From positions 496,001-560,000 of the forward strand of contig JAXQJY010000021.1 in NCBI GenBank assembly GCA_037042185.1: DNA of 64,000 nucleotides, written 5' to 3'. Source of the DNA: Sordariomycetes sp. S80-01Y (lineage: Eukaryota > Ascomycota > Sordariomycetes). Below, piece after piece: positions 58,218 to 64,000 of the stretch (positions are counted from its first letter, which is position 1; each line of letters opens with the position of its first letter). The notes under the pieces were generated by a model. That model saw nothing but the letters and a program-made list of their open reading frames with translations, did no database searches and had not been told where the DNA came from. The translations under genes and the position numbers were made by a program.

Positions 58218-59362
58218 TGTGACTGATCTTGCCTCTTGATGCTATCAACTCAACGGGCAGCTCTTGGAGAAGAAAGATGATGAAGACGGGAAGAGTGAAG
58301 CTCAGCCGGAGAGTGAAGACAGAGCTGTCTGATAAACCACCAACAGCTCAACCCCCAAAGGCAAAGCCTCCCAGTCCGGCAACAGATCTAGTCCCATCCT
58401 CTACAATCTAGATCACCACCGAAAGCGGTGGCTAGATCGGTCTGCCCGCAAAGCTGAAAACAAAGGAAAAAGAACTATTGCCTTGCCAGCAATCGCGCAG
58501 CATGTTTTTTTCTTTCTCCTAGGCGCGGGCCAAACAGGTACATTCACAGTCGGTACCCCTTCCAAGGGACCCCTCGGGTGCGCCAGCCTGCAAGCCATGA
58601 CCCGTCAATGCATGCATAAAAGCGCCACTTGCGCCTCCCGATTAGAAAGAGAGAAAAAAAAGCATATCGTGATAACGGAGGGTATGCACGTACCTGGTGG
58701 CTTGGAATCTGAAGGTAGGGCGCCAGCGCAGCACAGCTTACGGGCGGTTCGCTGCGTCGGCCGAATCGATAGCCAGACGTTAGGCTGAGAGTCCAGGGTC
58801 CAGGGGTTGGACGATCTAGACCGCCCACCCCCTTCAGCACGGCAGAACGCATCCCAACGCACACCCACCACCCCTTCTCCCGCTCCCGCCGTTCCACCCC
58901 TTTCGCAATGCTCCGATCGTGGATCTCGGGGAGAAGGAGCTTATCTATCCGAGGGCTGGACCGCCCGTGTAAGCGCACAATTGTTGAGGGGCGAGATTCA
59001 CAGGTGACGCGCCCAGAGCGGCGTGAAAGAGTAAGAAAAATGACAGTTGGGTATTCACTGTAGTCCGCCTTACGGAGTACGTCCTCGTCTCTGATCCATG
59101 CTATGCTGTGCTTGCCTGACTTCTCGCTTGTTTCCTCCTCGCCATGCCATGCAGCCCCGTGTGGGAAGTGATGAGCCCAGTGCCACGTGCCAGAACTCCC
59201 CCGTCATGTAATGAATGTAATGTGAGATCCGTCTCTGCGGATAGCTCCATCGCCCCCTTGCTCCCTGGGCATTGGGTACCTTGGACTTGGCGACCAGTCA
59301 TTTTGACGTCGTCCAAGATTGCTGTTCTGGGCAACGTTCCTAACTGCGAGAACGGTGAGCCC
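58218..59362. other. Intergenic region upstream of the GH16 gene, 1.1 kb
   Basis: It lies between the GAS2-protein stop and the GH16 start, both on the minus strand. No gene was found. A TACGGAGTAC element is at 59071-59080. The 100 bases next to the GH16 start are A/G-rich on the plus strand, meaning a C/T-rich leader for the minus-strand gene. Confidence 0.55.
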
Positions 59363-62170
59363 TCATCTAGACCCCTTGCCCTCCTTCTGCCCCTGAATCG
59401 TTCCGTCCGCGCGACGGAACAGCCGCTTCGTACCACCCACCCTCCCGAGCTCCCCAAACTTATTGCGGTTGTACTCGTCAGGCGGCGGAGGCGGTGGGTT
59501 GCTAATCTTGCGCTCACCGCTCGCCAGGCGGACCTTCTCCTTGACGCTTTCCACCCAGGCCTTGCCCTCATCAGTGAGCTCAGCCTTCTTCCCTGACGGC
59601 CCGGCCAGGCCAAGGAACGAGCTGTCCTCCTCCTTCCAACTAAGGCGGGAGCTGGATCTCGACCGCGTGGTCCGCTCCTCGGACGAGGGAATCAACTCGT
59701 CTGCACCCCGGGATGGCTGGGGCGGAGCCGGCGTGTTGGGTCTCAGCGTCCGGGGTCGTTCACTCCCCATCGCACTCCCGCTCCTGCGCGTCTTACGCAC
59801 AGTCAGGGGTGTGAGCGGACTCGTCTCCATCGCACTCGCCGGTCTGCTGGACGGGCTAGATCGAGGTAGACTAGCACGTGGCGCGTCACTGACCTCGACC
59901 TTGGCGCTGTTCTTGCCCTTGGATCTCCGGCCGTGGTGGCTGGCATACTCCTTGAGGTACTCACTAAGATCTGCCCAGCCACCGCCCACGCGGACCATGA
60001 CGCGTTCGCCGTTCTCGCCGACGCAGCGGATGAAGAGCTTTATTGGGGCCTCGCCGGTAGATCGGGAGAGATGATATACCTTGATCTCCTGCTGGCCCCG
60101 CGTGCGTTGTGGTCGTGCATTCTTGGCGGGGGAGAGGGTGAAGGAGGGGGTGGCTGTTCGGTTCGACATGCTTGACATGCTTGACACACTCCGCTTCACA
60201 GGCTCCTTGGAAGGCTTCTTCCTAAGACGCGGCAGTTGGAGGTCCGGTGGGTTCAGATTCGGTGGCTCGGCCGAAAGCTTGATCTTGGCAGGGATGTTGT
60301 CGATGATGTCGCTGATCTGCTGGCGAAGGTGCTGGTCGCCTGTGCTGTCGCGGCGAACGCTAGGGCTGGCGACGACCTCGGACGTGGTGAAGGAGTCGTC
60401 AAAATACTCAGAGAACGAGCCCTCTAAAGGCGTCCTCGGCAATGTCGAATCATCGCCCCCTTCCGTCTCCGCAGTGATTGACCTGTTGAAGCTCTCGGGA
60501 GCCAGCGAAGATTCTCTTGTGAGAGGCACCATTGATGACTCGCGAGTCTCTGGCATCAGCGATGACTCTCGTGTGTCTGCCTCTGGTACAGGAGGCGAGC
60601 TTGGCGGGCTCGCCTCCGGGGTGGCCCCAGCATACTCTGCCTGCCGAACTCGCGCCCTAGCGATTTCAGGTGAGGCAGAAACCTCCGGCGGGTCGCTCAA
60701 CATGCCAAAATCGCTCGAGGCTCCGGGCAGGATGCTAGTGTCCACCTCTGAAGCATCGCTGGCCCGTCGATCAACAGGCATAGGCGGCAGCTCAGGCTCG
60801 GACCCGGGACTGACCGGGGTGCAGATGTCGTCGTCTATATTCCAGTTCCGTCTTGTCCTTTCGGGCGAAGGACTAGACTCCTCCTTGATAGGTGTGGGGA
60901 CCCTGATCTTCGCCGCCGGTAGATCATAAGCCCCGTCCAACCCGATTTCGTGGTCGGTCGATATCCGCAGCTCAGGCAGCTCACCAGACGGCGAGCTGGA
61001 CGGCGGCGTGATGTTCTCCTCATCGATAGGATGCGAGACCTTCTTTGAGTCTCGCCTTTGCTTAGAAGGCTCCTCGGCATTATCGGGTCTGATCGGAGCG
61101 GGCAGCGCGACAGTGTTACCGGCCACAGGTGCAAGCGGTCGCTTCGTCTCCTCCTCCACCGTCTTCGCAGGGGACGGAGAGCGCGAGGCGTAGGATCGGC
61201 TTGACCTCGTCCACTCCGTCTCCCCGATCTTGCGTTCGCATGCGGCAACCCACTCGCCGTAGCCTCGCTCGACGGCCTCCATACGGTCCAACCACACCTC
61301 GGGCAGCGTATCCGCGAGCCCTTCAAGGCGGTCCAGCATGAAGTCGAGCGTCCGTCCGGGCACGACAACCTTCTTCTCGATGACCGTCTTCATGACGGAA
61401 AAGTCCTTCCTCGATAGCGTCACCTTCTGCCCATCGTCCTTTGTCGAGGAAATGGCCATCCAGCCCGACTTCAACGCGACCTCGGCATCTTCAATCGCCC
61501 TTTCTAGACCAGGGATATGTCTCAAAACCAAAATCCTGATCCCCCAAACATTTAATAGACCATTCAATCTCGCCAGCAGTGGCAGCGTCTGCACGATAAT
61601 GGCCGTCACAACAGCCGTCAGGTCCTCCATCCTGTTGAACCCACATACTCTCCCGCCGTCAGACACGGGTGTAGCAGGTCGCGACAGTGGGAGGATGTGG
61701 TTCGTCATGATGTGAGATTTGATCCCCTCCACGTCTAGCCTCTTAAGGTCGCTTTGTATTTGTTCCATGGCGGATTCATACCGCGCAACATCCTCTTCGA
61801 GAAGACTCCCAATGTACTCCTTATCTTTCGGTGGCGTGACCTCCACGGTAAGGGGTCTAACCTTCCCACCTGGCCTTTCAAAGCCCCGGCTCCCGCCATC
61901 ATCCGGCCAGTCCCAATCGCCCAGCTCATCAACCCATTCCCATATTCGCCTCGCCGCGGCAGCTGTACGCAGGGCGAATTCCCGTTCCAGCGGCCCCGCG
62001 TCGCTCAGGCATCGTCGTAGCGCTTCGTTCGGACTGCTCAACGCGTCGACAGCGGAAGCGGGGGTGACGTACGCGAGGATGTCGTCCACGAGGCGCGGCT
62101 GGCGTGTGGGGGATGCGTTGCCGCCGGAGGTGTGCCGCTTAGGGCGGAGGAGCTGAGGCGGTTCGTTCAT
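59363..62170 (-). CDS. GAS2 (GAR) domain protein, putative microtubule-binding
   Basis: A single exon from an ATG at 62170 encodes 935 aa. The first 330 residues are helical and well ordered (EFALRTAAAARRIWEWVDEL; ESAMEQIQSDLKRLDVEGIK; MEAVERGYGEWVAACERKIG), a conserved fungal N-domain. A long Ser/Pro-rich region follows and includes three 9-residue repeats of the type T-R-E-S-S-L-x-P-E (about 530-556). A GAS2/GAR-like domain at about 692-740 reads IKVYHLSRSTGEAPIKLFIR then MVRVGGGWADLSEYLKEYA; the GGGW motif is its hallmark. The tail is basic and Ser-rich. GAR domains bind microtubules in animal GAS2 and spectraplakins; a cytoskeletal role here is inferred. Confidence 0.82.
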   Translation of the reverse strand: MNEPPQLLRPKRHTSGGNASPTRQPRLVDDILAYVTPASAVDALSSPNEALRRCLSDAGPLEREFALRTAAAARRIWEWVDELGDWDWPDDGGSRGFERPGGKVRPLTVEVTPPKDKEYIGSLLEEDVARYESAMEQIQSDLKRLDVEGIKSHIMTNHILPLSRPATPVSDGGRVCGFNRMEDLTAVVTAIIVQTLPLLARLNGLLNVWGIRILVLRHIPGLERAIEDAEVALKSGWMAISSTKDDGQKVTLSRKDFSVMKTVIEKKVVVPGRTLDFMLDRLEGLADTLPEVWLDRMEAVERGYGEWVAACERKIGETEWTRSSRSYASRSPSPAKTVEEETKRPLAPVAGNTVALPAPIRPDNAEEPSKQRRDSKKVSHPIDEENITPPSSSPSGELPELRISTDHEIGLDGAYDLPAAKIRVPTPIKEESSPSPERTRRNWNIDDDICTPVSPGSEPELPPMPVDRRASDASEVDTSILPGASSDFGMLSDPPEVSASPEIARARVRQAEYAGATPEASPPSSPPVPEADTRESSLMPETRESSMVPLTRESSLAPESFNRSITAETEGGDDSTLPRTPLEGSFSEYFDDSFTTSEVVASPSVRRDSTGDQHLRQQISDIIDNIPAKIKLSAEPPNLNPPDLQLPRLRKKPSKEPVKRSVSSMSSMSNRTATPSFTLSPAKNARPQRTRGQQEIKVYHLSRSTGEAPIKLFIRCVGENGERVMVRVGGGWADLSEYLKEYASHHGRRSKGKNSAKVEVSDAPRASLPRSSPSSRPASAMETSPLTPLTVRKTRRSGSAMGSERPRTLRPNTPAPPQPSRGADELIPSSEERTTRSRSSSRLSWKEEDSSFLGLAGPSGKKAELTDEGKAWVESVKEKVRLASGERKISNPPPPPPDEYNRNKFGELGRVGGTKRLFRRADGTIQGQKEGKGSR

Positions 62171-63840
62171 TGCGTGCTCCGGCTAAGGCGATGGAGCAGA
62201 GGCGGTGGTGAGCGTTGGCGCGAGGAGCATGTCGGTAGGGGGCTTGAAATGAGGTGGTCCGCGGTTCGTGAGGTCGGATTAGGGGTCTAGGGTCGAAGTG
62301 GTGAATAGTGGTGGGCAATGCGAGACAAGGCGGAGTATGACATCAGCTCCGACACAGGTTCCCGAATTCCAGTCTCGCCCAAGGCGGGGGTTCGAGCAAT
62401 CGGTCGAGGATGAAGGCGATGAAGACGGCGACGCGTGATTTGGGTTTGCTAGTAGGCTCTCTTGGGGTGGCGAAACGCGGCAGCAGGCTTCAGCGATGAC
62501 AAACAAGCGTGACAAACAACAGGGCAACAGAAAGAAAAGAAGAAAAGAAGCGAAGAAAGGGCGGCAAAAGAGTCAAGGGGAAAGAAAGAGTGTGGTCGCC
62601 AACGAGCGTCGGCGATGCAAGAAACAGAGAGGAAGAAGAAAGGGTTGATGGGGTGCACAAGAGCCGCCTCAGGAAATGAGGATGGAAAGATGGCAGGCGG
62701 AGGGTCTCGCTGGCGTTCTGGTGATATTGCCTGGGTGGAGGTGGATCTGCACCAAACAAATGACGAGAACCCCTGGCGCGACCCCCGTTTCCAGGTCATC
62801 GTGCAGCTGCGCGACAGCTGTACTGGGGGGATCTACAACTCTCCATTCATAGTCACGTCGAATTAAGGGGAAATAATTCTTGGAGAGCATGAGGGGCTGT
62901 CTCGGTGCAACCACTTTGTTTGCGTCGGCGGCAGATTGTCTCGAGACACGGTGTCGGGTCCCATCGTCGCTAGAGTCAAGTCAGGCTGCTTGGCCTGGCA
63001 ACGCCGGGTTGGCCCGTGATGCCCCTGAGACGGCTGCGAGATGCCATGCAAGTCACGGTGGCACGACGCTGCGCTAAGGTGAGTTTGGCGGACTCGCTGG
63101 ACGTTGTGCGGCGTCTACCAAGTACTGGCCCTCGTACCGAGCAGCTTTGATCCGGCAGAACTCAGCATTTGGACGTGGTGTAACCTAGACATCCGGAAGA
63201 CACTTACCAGGGCACCTACGCCTTCGCACCACTCACGCCGATCCCGGCCTCTGTCGGCTGTGGGTGCTAATGTTTGTCAATGTTAGGGTTAGTGTCAAGG
63301 GCATATCCCGCCTGCCACAGCAGGTGACCAGACTTGTACAAGAACGCCAGTATATTAGGGACTGGAGCAGCGCAGAGCCTCGTTCGTAAGAACTCCCGTG
63401 TAGTCTAACTTAGTTCCTGTCACGCATATGCAGTGACATCGAGTCACCACTCATTTGACGAGCAGCTTCCCGCGGCAACTTCCACCTATTACAGTAGTAC
63501 TGAGCAGTGTCGTCGAGGCAACTGGTCTCACCGTCCATGTAGAGATCTCAGGTCACCATTGCGAGAAGAGACAAGTGAGAACATGGCTCTGAAATGTTCA
63601 TTATACTCCTCTATGTACGTTGTTATACCCCATCCAGGACTTTGTCATGAGCATCGTAAACATGAATGAAGCAGATTAAACTTTTCCCCCTGTTGCCCCT
63701 TTCTGAACTCCATTGTACTCCGGGATGAAAGTCTTCAAAAGCAGGAAACCGCCCAATCAAATGAACACACGACGAGAGCCCGAACAATTAAAATGCAAAT
63801 ACTGAGAGCAGATCAACGCCTGTCCGCAACGTGACGAAGC
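62171..63840. other. Intergenic region at the right end, 1.7 kb
   Basis: It lies between the start of the GAS2 gene and the stop of the gene at the right edge. The part next to 62170 contains a purine-rich tract (62519-62570), which is a C/T-rich leader on the minus strand. No gene or RNA was recognised. Confidence 0.55.
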
Positions 63841-64000
63841 TCAGAACCCAGCGGCGCTGGCAAAGAAATCCTCTCCCCCGGTCGGCTGCATTGCAGCATT
63901 CTGCTGCTGGCCGTCCTGGGGGAATTGCAACCACTGGTCAACATCAAAGTCGGTCCCGGCGACCGCGTTCCAGTCAAATTCATCATGACCTCCCATGAAG
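63841..64000 (-). CDS. C-terminal end of an unidentified gene, cut by the right edge
   Basis: The minus strand is open from the edge to a TGA at 63843-63841, giving about 53 residues, including HDEFDWNAVAGTDFDVDQWL and QFPQDGQQQNAAMQ. The acidic-aromatic, glutamine-rich tail resembles C-termini of fungal Zn2Cys6 transcription factors, but no zinc cluster or other domain lies in the window, so this is only a guess. The region past the stop is AT-richer, as in a 3' UTR. Confidence 0.5.
   Translation of the reverse strand, partial: FMGGHDEFDWNAVAGTDFDVDQWLQFPQDGQQQNAAMQPTGGEDFFASAAGF

Noticed and set aside
60081-60929. A 282-codon plus-strand frame
   Set aside because: Antisense to the Ser-rich region of the GAS2-domain gene, where TCN codons give open frames on the other strand.
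1-64000. tRNA genes, rRNA, CRISPR arrays, insertion sequences
   Set aside because: Reading for B-box-like GGTTCGA motifs gave only isolated hits without a cloverleaf. There are no spaced direct-repeat arrays and no transposase-like frames. A tRNA or repeat search program would be decisive.

Overview
This window is nuclear DNA of a filamentous ascomycete (Pezizomycotina, most likely Sordariomycetes). The evidence is short introns (mostly 46-84 nt, GTAAGT/GTGAGT donors, CTAAC/CTGAC branch sites close to the acceptor), a moderately GC-rich composition, long intergenic regions carrying TAGGTAC and TACGGAGTAC-type motifs, and genes typical of mould genomes such as the hyphal GT2 glycosyltransferase and a GNAT protein related to GH3-GNAT chitin-recycling fusions. 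I assembled 16 protein-coding genes with exon structures, plus two genes cut by the window edges. No rRNA, tRNA, transposon, CRISPR array or RIP-degraded block was recognised.

Layout from left to right: 5' tip of an unidentified minus-strand gene (1-35); F-box-like nuclear protein (1898-4405,+); DNA polymerase delta subunit 2 (4696-6338,-) divergent from the CAF16-type ABC ATPase (6863-7723,+); CENP-I/Mis6 kinetochore protein (8115-10356,-); a 2.6 kb gene-free stretch; GH3-C-like/GNAT protein (13001-14777,+); tuberin/TSC2 (16397-21199,-) divergent from exportin CSE1 (22343-25399,+); PH-domain protein (26320-28264,-) with a GC-AG intron; a 5.4 kb gene-poor stretch; GID7/WDR26 (33626-35549,-) divergent from dynamin VPS1 (37794-40096,+); TREX-2 scaffold SAC3 (41646-45727,-); 40S factor LTV1 (46097-47410,-) divergent from 60S GTPase LSG1 (47818-49740,+); hyphal GT2 (50147-53020,-); a 3.5 kb gene-free stretch; membrane-anchored GH16 (56556-58217,-); GAS2/GAR-domain protein (59363-62170,-); C-terminus of a further minus-strand gene (63841-64000).

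Most genes are core housekeeping functions: replication, kinetochore, nuclear transport (CSE1, SAC3), ribosome export (LTV1, LSG1), TOR control (TSC2), ubiquitin-dependent metabolic switching (GID7) and vesicle scission (VPS1). Two envelope or morphogenesis genes (GT2, GH16) lie near the right end. I see no biosynthetic cluster. The less ordinary signals are the GC-AG intron needed to complete a PH domain, a GNAT protein that keeps a GH3 C-domain but has no glycosidase barrel, the paired ribosome-export genes on one short divergent promoter, a hairpin inside the long SAC3 intron, tandem acceptors in LTV1, a 22-bp-phased triple motif near the left end, and an open in-frame extension upstream of GID7.
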